57,657 nucleotides of DNA. It comes from an uncultured Spirochaetaceae bacterium. GTDB taxonomy: Bacteria; Spirochaetota; Spirochaetia; Treponematales; Treponemataceae. Location: NCBI GenBank assembly GCA_902789325.1, contig CADANN010000009.1, positions 1 through 57,657 of the forward strand. The letters run 5' to 3'. The notes beneath the pieces are model-generated. The model saw only the letters and a program-made list of their open reading frames with translations. It had not been told where the DNA came from and made no database searches. Shown in pieces: positions 1 to 6,267 of this stretch; the first letter of the stretch is position 1, and each line of letters starts with the position of its first letter. A program made the translations under genes and the position numbers.

Positions 1-939
1 GGTTTCTGCTCTCATACCTGTCGCTGGAATTTTAAACTTGATGAAGACAGGGCTGGAGCTAACGATTCTGCCACAGCTCATATAATTACTGCTCAGGAAG
101 CTAAGGAGCTTGCTCAGAGTGGACTTCTTACTCTTGAAGAAGAGCAGCGCCCTGGCGAAAAGTTCCCGGTTTTTGAAGGTGAAGATTTTACAGCAGTGCT
201 TTCTTCAAAAGATCTTCGCATGATTGAACATCTTTCTGATTTGCGTGATGCAGGTGTAGATTCTTTGAAAATCGAAGGCCGCATGAAAAGCGTTTATTAT
301 GTCGCTATGGTTACCAGAGCCTATAGAAAAGCCCTCGATGCACTTGATGGAAAACTCTCTTCAGAAGAAGCGGCTCCATATATTGCAGAACTCGATAACG
401 TAGCACACCGCGAAAGTACAACAGGTTTCTACTATAATAAAGCAGATGCTGATAAAACAACCTCCGGGGCGAGCGACAGTAAGTATCAGCTTGCGGCGGA
501 GATTGTGGACGAGTTTACTCCTGCTGAGTTTGATTCCCTTTATGCAGAAGGACATTCCCGCTTTGACGCTGCTCAGAAAGAACTTGAAGCAATGCATCCT
601 CAGGCACGCGAAGCCCGCTTAAAAGATTTTGAAATCCATCCGGATCGTCGTATCGAAACCTTTGAGAAAAAAGACGGCTGGCATATGTATGAATGTAAGG
701 GAATGAATATGATTCGTACCGGCGAAAATATTGAATTTGTTTCGCCAGATTTCTGTTCTCTTACCCTTACTCCAGATGAATGGCAGATTATAGATTCTGA
801 AACAGGTCTGAAAATTAACTGGACTTGCGACGGCCATCCTACTGCCATTTATGTAAATCATGTGCTTCCACAGGGAACTTTGCTACGTACTGTAGATCCT
901 GATTATATTGAAGGAAAAATCCGTGACACCGGCCGCTAG
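1..939 (+). CDS. U32-family (TrhP/RlhA-like) protein, C-terminal part
   Basis: The reading frame is open from the first base, so the 5' part lies outside the window. The visible 312 residues begin at a Cys-rich motif (GFCSHTCRW) that matches the conserved cysteine region of peptidase-U32 proteins, continue with GRMKSVYYVA and carry the HREST-TGFYY block. This last block is typical of the YegQ/TrhP branch. Proteins of that branch take part in tRNA or rRNA hydroxylation rather than classical proteolysis, using prephenate-derived chemistry and probably an iron-sulfur centre bound by the cysteines. Family membership is secure; the choice of tRNA over rRNA as the substrate is inference from the HRE-TTGFY motif. 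A barrel-like protein follows on the same strand. Confidence 0.85.
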   Translation, partial: GFCSHTCRWNFKLDEDRAGANDSATAHIITAQEAKELAQSGLLTLEEEQRPGEKFPVFEGEDFTAVLSSKDLRMIEHLSDLRDAGVDSLKIEGRMKSVYYVAMVTRAYRKALDALDGKLSSEEAAPYIAELDNVAHRESTTGFYYNKADADKTTSGASDSKYQLAAEIVDEFTPAEFDSLYAEGHSRFDAAQKELEAMHPQAREARLKDFEIHPDRRIETFEKKDGWHMYECKGMNMIRTGENIEFVSPDFCSLTLTPDEWQIIDSETGLKINWTCDGHPTAIYVNHVLPQGTLLRTVDPDYIEGKIRDTGR

Positions 940-980
940 GTATGATAGAATTGTCTTCTCTAACAGGCGAGAAGGCTAAA

Positions 981-1781
981 ATGATAAGACGATTTGTCAT
1001 TTCTTTTATTATATTTTTTATTTTATTATTATTCGGAACAAGTCTAACTGCAGAACCTTTAGATGATTTAAAGGATTTTCTTGAAATCGATGAGGATGAA
1101 GATATTCCGCCTGCAAAAAAAATAGTATGGTTTCATACTATTGAACCGGAGCATAGCATAACGTGGGCTCAGTCCATTCCACTAAAAAAAGATTTGCGCG
1201 CTAATTCCCCAGCAGAGCAGATGATTTTTGCTTATGATGCAAAAGAAATCAGAGTAGATGCAGGTTTTCAGTATCAGTCAAATCAGTTTGATTTTGCAAC
1301 GCATATTTTTTATATGCCGACTTTTTACAATACCTTTCAGGCCGGTATAGGAATCAATTATCACCTTTACAGATATTTTAATGAGTTTTCAGAAAACGAT
1401 TTTATAGAAAGTCTTAGATTTCGCTGGATTCGTAATCCTGTTTTTTCTTTCGAGGTTGGGGCAGGGTATGTTTATAAAATTGCTTCAATTGATGCAGTAA
1501 AAGCTTATACAAAAAGAATCTATAATTTTTCCTATCATTTTGATTTGCTCTTGAACTGGAAGATTAAGCAGAAGTCTAATTTGTGGTTCATCCTGACTCT
1601 TCAGGATTATTTTGATTATCCGCTCGCAATAAGCCCGTTCTATAAGTTTGGTTTTGATGTAAAGTGCGCTCCTAATCTCGTTTTAGGTGCAGATTATTCG
1701 CTTAAATTTGTTGACATGTTTTTTAGTGCCGTGTACTTAAACCAGTCGGTAGCCAGAGTTTTCTGTAAGGTGGTATTTTGA
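981..1781 (+). CDS. Exported protein, probable outer-membrane beta-barrel
   Basis: I chose the ATG at 981 because GAGAAGG lies just upstream; an in-frame ATG at 942 has no ribosome binding site. From 981 the protein has 266 residues, beginning with a clear signal peptide (MIRR, a run of Phe/Ile/Leu, then ending near SLTAEP). After an acidic linker it contains alternating aromatic/polar strands (for example FQYQSNQFDFATHIFY) and it ends in VVF, a C-terminal phenylalanine as in barrel proteins exported by the Bam machinery. No specific family is recognised. Its stop overlaps the next start (TGATG), so the metallophosphoesterase lipoprotein downstream is probably co-translated and the two may share an envelope role. 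Confidence 0.6.
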   Translation: MIRRFVISFIIFFILLLFGTSLTAEPLDDLKDFLEIDEDEDIPPAKKIVWFHTIEPEHSITWAQSIPLKKDLRANSPAEQMIFAYDAKEIRVDAGFQYQSNQFDFATHIFYMPTFYNTFQAGIGINYHLYRYFNEFSENDFIESLRFRWIRNPVFSFEVGAGYVYKIASIDAVKAYTKRIYNFSYHFDLLLNWKIKQKSNLWFILTLQDYFDYPLAISPFYKFGFDVKCAPNLVLGADYSLKFVDMFFSAVYLNQSVARVFCKVVF

Positions 1782-2662
1782 TGATTAAGGGCAGAAGTTT
1801 TTTTCGATACTTTATAATCAGCATTATATCTCTGGTGCTTTTTTCATCTTGTTATGGCAGCTGGAATTTCTGGTATAGTGGGAATGATGTAGATAAACGA
1901 ACCAAAAACTTAAGATATTTGACAAATGATGATTCTGATTTTGCCAATTCTAAAATATCTGATTTACATGGTGAATATACAGTTTTGGTAATTTCTGACT
2001 CTCATTTTGGAAGTAAAAGAAGGAAGATTTCTGGAGAACCTTTATTCAGATATTTAGATAATTTGAAAGCGGAACATCCTGAACTGTATCCAAAATTTAT
2101 GCTTAGTCTTGGAGATTCGGTTAATATTGGGTATGAAGATCAATATAAAGAATATTTAGATTTCTGTAATAAACTGATAGAAGATTATGATATTCGCCTT
2201 ATTCTAAATTCGTGTGGAAATCATGATATTTATCAAAGTCATTGGGATAACTGGGAAAAATTCTGTTATCCGCATACCTCTTTTTATAAATTCAAAACAG
2301 AAAAACTTTCCTGGTATTGTCTTGATACAGCGTCCGGGGCGGTGGGGTTGAATCAGTATAATATTCTTATGAAGGATATTAAAAATGATTCCCGGAAAAA
2401 AATAATTTTTACGCATTATCCGTTTGTGCGCTTTAATTACAACTGTTCAAATATGGCTGAAACAACAGAACGCAATAAAATGATTTCTGATTTTGCAAAA
2501 AATAATGTAATCTGCGTTTTGGGCGGACATAATCATACCCAGACTTATGATAATTTAGGGTTCCCAGATTACGGTATTCCTTCTTTTGGTTATAACGAAA
2601 AGTGGGGACTGCTTTATATTAATGAAACAGAGGGAACTGCAAGATTGGAGTTCTGTGAATAG
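1781..2662 (+). CDS. Metallophosphoesterase lipoprotein
   Basis: Calcineurin-like phosphoesterase of about 293 residues. The metal-ligand motifs are present in order: DSHF near residue 73, GDS near 112, GNHD near 147, THYP near 211 and GGHNH near 244. The N-terminus is a lipoprotein signal ending in LFSSC (Cys near 24), so the enzyme is predicted to be anchored on the periplasmic or outer face of the cell. The ATG at 1781 overlaps the stop of the preceding gene by one base, and a TTG at 1778 is an alternative start. Its substrate cannot be told from sequence; members of this superfamily hydrolyse phosphomonoesters, diesters, nucleotides or lipid-linked phosphates. Confidence 0.85.
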   Translation: MIKGRSFFRYFIISIISLVLFSSCYGSWNFWYSGNDVDKRTKNLRYLTNDDSDFANSKISDLHGEYTVLVISDSHFGSKRRKISGEPLFRYLDNLKAEHPELYPKFMLSLGDSVNIGYEDQYKEYLDFCNKLIEDYDIRLILNSCGNHDIYQSHWDNWEKFCYPHTSFYKFKTEKLSWYCLDTASGAVGLNQYNILMKDIKNDSRKKIIFTHYPFVRFNYNCSNMAETTERNKMISDFAKNNVICVLGGHNHTQTYDNLGFPDYGIPSFGYNEKWGLLYINETEGTARLEFCE

Positions 2663-2667
2663 GGATT

Positions 2668-2690
2668 GAGACTGACATGTTCGAATCGTG
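2668..2690 (-). repeat. Partial duplicate of the tRNA-Arg 3' end
   Basis: The plus strand here reads gagactgaca, then TTCGAA and CGTG, closely matching the complement of the acceptor stem and T arm of the tRNA-Arg gene at 2758-2832. The first ten bases are identical and the rest differ by one substitution and two single-base indels. It lies just after the stop of the phosphoesterase gene and beyond the tRNA terminator. No complete tRNA can be folded, so it is a remnant. Confidence 0.6.
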
Positions 2691-2721
2691 ATAAGTATTC
2701 TTAAATAAATCAAAGTTAAAT

Positions 2722-2751
2722 AAAAAAAAGGTTGACCTCTTAGTCAACCTT
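2722..2751 (-). terminator. Rho-independent terminator of the tRNA cluster
   Basis: A perfect 9-bp stem (AAGGTTGAC / GTCAACCTT) with a 6-base loop is followed, on the minus strand, by a run of eight T. It lies immediately downstream of tRNA-Arg, the last gene of the minus-strand tRNA unit. Confidence 0.85.
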
Positions 2752-2757
2752 ATCGTT

Positions 2758-2832
2758 TGAGACTGACACGATTCGAACGTGCGACCTCAGCCTCCGCAGG
2801 GCTGCGCTCTAATCCAACTGAGCTACAATCTC
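2758..2832 (-). tRNA. tRNA-Arg, anticodon GCG
   Basis: The complement folds as a complete class I tRNA: a 7-bp acceptor stem with one G-U pair, D arm GCTC/GAGC, 5-bp anticodon stem CAGCC/GGCTG around loop CTGCGGA, T arm with TTCGAAT, and discriminator A. CCA is not encoded. The anticodon at loop positions 34-36 is GCG, which reads CGC and CGU by standard wobble. Most bacteria use an ACG (inosine) tRNA for these codons. It is the last gene of a three-tRNA unit. Confidence 0.88.
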
Positions 2833-2864
2833 ATTCATTTTGATGTGCAGTAGAACTGCTTTCT

Positions 2865-2949
2865 CGGAAGCGACAGGAGTTGAACCTGCCCACCCCTTAC
2901 GGAAGTGACGGATTAGCAATCCGTTGTATTACCGCTCTACCACGCTTCC
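2865..2949 (-). tRNA. tRNA-Ser, anticodon GCU
   Basis: An 85-nt class II tRNA with acceptor stem GGAAGCG/CGCTTCC, anticodon stem ACGGA/TCCGT around loop TTGCTAA (anticodon GCT in DNA), a long variable arm, T arm CAGG/CCTG and discriminator G. The extra arm and G discriminator fit serine. It reads AGC and AGU codons. CCA is not encoded. It is the middle gene of the minus-strand tRNA unit. Confidence 0.9.
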
Positions 2950-2957
2950 ATTATTAG

Positions 2958-3043
2958 CGGAGCGAGAGGGATTCGAACCCCCGGACCCGTGAAGATCAAC
3001 GGTTTTCAAGACCGCCCCAGTACGACCGCTTTGGTATCGCTCC
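2958..3043 (-). tRNA. tRNA-Ser, anticodon UGA
   Basis: An 86-nt class II tRNA with acceptor stem GGAGCGA/TCGCTCC, anticodon loop CTTGAAA (anticodon TGA in DNA), a long variable arm, T loop TTCGAAT and discriminator G. It reads UCA and related UCN codons. It is the first gene of the three-tRNA minus-strand unit and lies directly downstream of the tRNA promoter. Confidence 0.9.
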
Positions 3044-3056
3044 ATTAAGTGTTAGT

Positions 3057-3085
3057 AGGATATATGTTTTATGCGTTTGTGTCAA
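3057..3085 (-). promoter_or_regulatory. Promoter of the tRNA cluster
   Basis: On the minus strand, TTGACA (complement of 3080-3085) is followed after exactly 17 bases by TATCCT (complement of 3057-3062). The predicted start site is a few bases before tRNA-Ser(UGA). The -35 is a perfect sigma-70 hexamer. Confidence 0.7.
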
Positions 3086-3129
3086 CAGTAAATTGCAAAA
3101 ATTCATAAAAAAATCAAAAAAATATTTTC

Positions 3130-3158
3130 TTGACTTTATAAGATTTGGCTCGTAAATT
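3130..3158 (+). promoter_or_regulatory. Promoter of the HdeD-like gene
   Basis: TTGACT at 3130-3135 and TAAATT at 3153-3158, separated by 17 bases, lie 47 bases upstream of the ATG at 3206. The leader carries a good ribosome binding site (CGGAGG). Confidence 0.5.
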
Positions 3159-3205
3159 TAATTATATATAGAACAAACTATACATAAAGTCTTCGGAGGA
3201 ATTGT

Positions 3206-3826
3206 ATGAAACGGTGGTATCTTTTTTCTGGTATTCTGGCGGCTCTTCTTGGTCTCCTGGTTATTATTTTCCCATCTTTCTGGATTAAGCTGGTTGTTGT
3301 TATTATCGGTCTTGCAGCCATTGCTTACGGTGTTTACTGCCTAAAATTTACCAAGGCTTTATCTGATGATATCTACTATCGAAGAACAATTCTTATAAAA
3401 AGCATAGTAAGCATTATTGCCGGTGTAATGGCCGTTCTTTTCCCTCTGGCAATTGGTGGTGCAGCCTGGACTGCAATGATCTGGGTGCTTATCATTTATC
3501 TTCTGGCTTCTGCTGCGATTGGTTTTTATGCTGCAGCACTCCTAAAAGACTCTGGTGTAGAAAGAAAGCGATATATCATCGAAAATCTCCTGTTACTCGC
3601 AGTAGCAGTTATCCTTATTCTGATTTCACCACGCGCTCTCGGCAACGCAATCATCCGCCTTATCGGAATCGTAGTCCTGGTAGCCGGCATCGCCCTGATT
3701 CTCTTCGACGTCCTGACCTCAAAAAATGAAATCACCGCCGAAGTAGTAGAAGTAAAAGAAGAAGCCCCAGAAAACCACGACGGCGACGCCGCGGTTGATG
3801 CCTCTGAAAACGACGGTGATTTGTAA
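3206..3826 (+). CDS. HdeD/DUF308-like integral membrane protein
   Basis: A 206-residue protein of about six hydrophobic helices arranged in pairs (starting near residues 5, 28, 65, 92, 126 and 148), ending in a charged tail rich in Glu and Asp. The repeated two-helix pattern with Gly-rich turns and the opening motif (GILAALLGLLVIIFPSFW) match the DUF308/HdeD family. HdeD is linked to acid resistance in Escherichia coli, but the molecular function of the family is unknown. The start is fixed by a GGAGG ribosome binding site. It is a single-gene unit with its own promoter, followed by a long hairpin. Confidence 0.75.
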   Translation: MKRWYLFSGILAALLGLLVIIFPSFWIKLVVVIIGLAAIAYGVYCLKFTKALSDDIYYRRTILIKSIVSIIAGVMAVLFPLAIGGAAWTAMIWVLIIYLLASAAIGFYAAALLKDSGVERKRYIIENLLLLAVAVILILISPRALGNAIIRLIGIVVLVAGIALILFDVLTSKNEITAEVVEVKEEAPENHDGDAAVDASENDGDL

Positions 3827-3892
3827 CCCGTTTTTATATATGAATCACTAAAAAAATAGTATATAGATAAATTCTGATTAATTCGGATAATT

Positions 3893-3977
3893 CAGATTGG
3901 ACGTGCCCGAAAAAAATAGCCTTAGACAACATCATCCCCGTTGGCTAAGGCTGTTTTTTTCGAGGCAGTCCAATCTG
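3893..3977. repeat. Long imperfect inverted repeat (85 nt) containing a terminator
   Basis: The two arms of about 38 bases match over CAGATTGGAC / GTCCAATCTG at the outside, then CGAAAAAAA / TTTTTTTCG, then AGCCTTAG / CTAAGGCT, with a short mismatched patch in between. Its inner part is the terminator listed separately. The overall hairpin is far longer than a terminator needs. Confidence 0.75.
3918..3960 (+). terminator. Rho-independent terminator after the HdeD-like gene
   Basis: Stem AGCCTTAG/CTAAGGCT extended inwards by CAAC/GTTG, followed by G and seven T. A matching run of A precedes the left arm, so it could work on both strands. Confidence 0.7.
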
Positions 3978-3991
3978 TAGATTTCTTACGA

Positions 3992-4020
3992 TTGAATTCA
4001 AACACAATATAATGTACTAT
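3992..4020 (+). promoter_or_regulatory. Candidate thyX promoter
   Basis: TTGAAT at 3992-3997 and TACTAT at 4015-4020, spaced by 17 bases, lie 35 bases upstream of the thyX ATG. Each hexamer matches the consensus at four or five positions. Confidence 0.4.
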
Positions 4021-4055
4021 ATATTCGATTATTTTTATTTTTTTAGAGGATTCAT

Positions 4056-4892
4056 ATGGCACATTGTATTGTTCCCGCAGCAGAAGAAATTTTGGATAAA
4101 GAATACCCTGTATTGGACAAAGGTTTTGTACGACTTGTAGATTATTTTGGTGGAGATCAGCGAATTGTTCAGTCGGCACGTGTTTCTTACGGTGAAGGAA
4201 CAAAATCAGTAAGCCAGGATGGTGCTCTCATTGACTATCTTTTGCGCCATCAGCATACATCTCCATTTGAACAGGTTGTAATGACATTCCACGTTAAGAT
4301 GCCTATTTTTGTTGCACGTCAGTGGGTTCGTCACCGCACAGGCCGCATGAATGAGGTTTCTGGACGCTATTCAATTATGAAGGATGAATTCTACGTTCCT
4401 GCAGAAGATAAAGTTGCTCCACAGAGTAAGGACAACAAGCAGGGCCGTGCTACAGAAGCTTTTGATAAGGCAACTGCAGACAAAATCATAAATCAGCTTG
4501 AAGAAGGTCAGAAAGAAGCTTACGAAAATTACAGCGAGCTTATCGATTCTGGTCTTGCACGCGAAATTGCCCGCATCAATCTTCCACTTTCTCTTTACAC
4601 AGAATTCTACTGGGAAATGGATTTGCATAATCTTTTCCACTTCCTTAAGCTCCGCCTCGACAGCCATGCTCAGTACGAAATTCGTGTTTATGCAGAAGTT
4701 ATTCTTGAGATGTGCCGCAAGGTTGCTCCAATGGCAACAGAATCTTTCATCAATCATATGAATCATGGTGTAAACTTCAGCGGTGAAGAAATGGAAGCTT
4801 TGCGTGCCGTTATGGAAGGAAAGCCAAATCCTCTCGAAGGAAAGAAACTCGACCGCTTCAACGAAAAAATCAGAACTGGAGTTCAGCTTTAA
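4056..4892 (+). CDS. thyX: Flavin-dependent thymidylate synthase ThyX
   Basis: A 278-residue cytoplasmic enzyme that makes dTMP from dUMP, with FAD, NADPH and methylene-tetrahydrofolate. The diagnostic RHR-x7-S signature is present: RHR at residues 92-94 and Ser at 102 (RHRTGRMNEVSGRYS). The FEQVVMTFHV block before it and the C-terminal LRLDSHAQYEIR block are also typical of the family. The start follows an AGAGGA ribosome binding site. The protein is somewhat longer than the most compact ThyX enzymes. The next gene starts seven bases after its stop, so the two are probably transcribed together although no functional link is evident. Confidence 0.95.
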   Translation: MAHCIVPAAEEILDKEYPVLDKGFVRLVDYFGGDQRIVQSARVSYGEGTKSVSQDGALIDYLLRHQHTSPFEQVVMTFHVKMPIFVARQWVRHRTGRMNEVSGRYSIMKDEFYVPAEDKVAPQSKDNKQGRATEAFDKATADKIINQLEEGQKEAYENYSELIDSGLAREIARINLPLSLYTEFYWEMDLHNLFHFLKLRLDSHAQYEIRVYAEVILEMCRKVAPMATESFINHMNHGVNFSGEEMEALRAVMEGKPNPLEGKKLDRFNEKIRTGVQL

Positions 4893-4898
4893 TTTCTT

Positions 4899-6197
4899 AT
4901 GAAAAAATATTTTCTTGCTTTGACAATTCTCATACCGCTGTTGTTCACATCCTGCTCGGACAAAATCATGGGCTATTCTGTTGTTTTGTGGAATATTCCT
5001 GAGCAGCAGATAAAGAGCGGCGACATTGTACCTGTTTACATCAAATCAAATATTTCTCACGTATATGTAATCGGTACAGAAGGTGGTGAAAAAATTGAAG
5101 TTGCTTTGTGGCAGCTTACGGAGCCTGTAAAAAAAGGAAAAATCAAAGCAGTTGCCGCAAAATATGCAGATCATGCTTCAACCTATGCTTCTGTAAAACT
5201 TGATGGACTTCCATGCCGTGCTGAGCCTGTAAATACAGCAAAACAGGTTTATCGTCTTCGCAAGGGTGAAGTTATCAAAATTCTTTACAAGGGTAGTGGA
5301 CAGGCACCTATGGCAGGAAAAAATGCTCTTGAAGGTGACTGGTACCGCATTCTTACCGATGATGGAACTTTAGGCTGGTGTTTTTCTTATAATCTGAATC
5401 TTTATGAAACTGATGCTTCAGGCCAGCGAGTAGGTGGCGGTGAAATTGCGGAAGAAGTTGAAGAAGATTCACACTGGAAAACAATTGCGGCAAACGTATG
5501 GTATCCTGATTATTTCCGTTCTATGATTGACAGCGGAAACATTGATCTTGCACTTATTCATCCTCTTTATAAATTTACAATTGATGAAGAGGGCAAAAAA
5601 GTTTCTCTGAATACAACAACAATTCACGAAAGCTGGGATTACGACGGTTATACAAAAACTGATGATAATGAATATTCTCTTAATGGAATTTCAATGAAAA
5701 TCATCTATCGTCGTGCGGGCTACATTGTACTCCGTTATACCGATTCAAGCGGAAAGCCTCAGGATTTGAATTTCATTACTATTTCAGACAGCATTGCAGA
5801 TATTGTAAACGCAGAAAAAACTCGCCGTTCTCAGGCATATATGCAGATTTATACCCACGGACCAATCTTCTCAAGCTCAAGCTATGGTAAGGTTGAGTTT
5901 AAGGAAGACGGTTCTTTCCGTTGGACAGGCTTTAAGCTGCTTGTCCCATCTGTAATAGACGCAGGAACAAAGAGTACCGGTTCAGCTCAGGTAAAATATT
6001 CACTTTCTAAAGATTTAGCTTCTTCTTATGATGGTGTTCTTACAATGAAGTTTGATGGAATGACACGCGAAGTAAACTTCCTTTATAAACTGGATGGCGG
6101 AGCGCTTCGTCTCGAAGATACAACTGGAGCAAACTTCAGTGGAAATCAGATTAGAAGCCGCGGTGTAAGCCCGGTTATTGTTTATTTGAAGAAATAA
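4899..6197 (+). CDS. Lipoprotein with SH3-like domain, function unknown
   Basis: A 432-residue protein with a lipoprotein signal (MKKYF, hydrophobic core, LFTSC with Cys at 19). Residues from about 88 to 180 look like a bacterial SH3 (SH3b) fold: PCRAEPVNTAKQVYRLRKGE, then GDWYRI and GTLGWCFS. Such domains often bind peptidoglycan or surface glycans. The remaining 250 residues form a beta-rich region with no family I recognise. There is no obvious ribosome binding site; translation may be coupled to thyX six bases upstream. An envelope location is inferred from the signal and domain; the role is unknown. Confidence 0.7.
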   Translation: MKKYFLALTILIPLLFTSCSDKIMGYSVVLWNIPEQQIKSGDIVPVYIKSNISHVYVIGTEGGEKIEVALWQLTEPVKKGKIKAVAAKYADHASTYASVKLDGLPCRAEPVNTAKQVYRLRKGEVIKILYKGSGQAPMAGKNALEGDWYRILTDDGTLGWCFSYNLNLYETDASGQRVGGGEIAEEVEEDSHWKTIAANVWYPDYFRSMIDSGNIDLALIHPLYKFTIDEEGKKVSLNTTTIHESWDYDGYTKTDDNEYSLNGISMKIIYRRAGYIVLRYTDSSGKPQDLNFITISDSIADIVNAEKTRRSQAYMQIYTHGPIFSSSSYGKVEFKEDGSFRWTGFKLLVPSVIDAGTKSTGSAQVKYSLSKDLASSYDGVLTMKFDGMTREVNFLYKLDGGALRLEDTTGANFSGNQIRSRGVSPVIVYLKK

Positions 6198-6218
6198 TAT
6201 AACGGTGTTTGACTAAAA

Positions 6219-6250
6219 TGACGGTGGTTGAGCTTGTCGAAACCACCATT
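6219..6250. repeat. Dispersed CTTG-loop hairpin, copy 1
   Basis: GGTGGTT and AACCACC arms enclose a loop containing GCTTGTC. It lies between the SH3-like lipoprotein gene and the ABC-F gene, and belongs to the family of dispersed hairpins described in the findings. Confidence 0.6.
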
Positions 6251-6267
6251 GTTCAGGAATTATTTTT

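Noticed and set aside
3922..4203. 93-codon minus-strand frame at the thyX start
   Set aside because: It overlaps the long hairpin, the thyX promoter and the thyX 5' coding region, and has no start signals.
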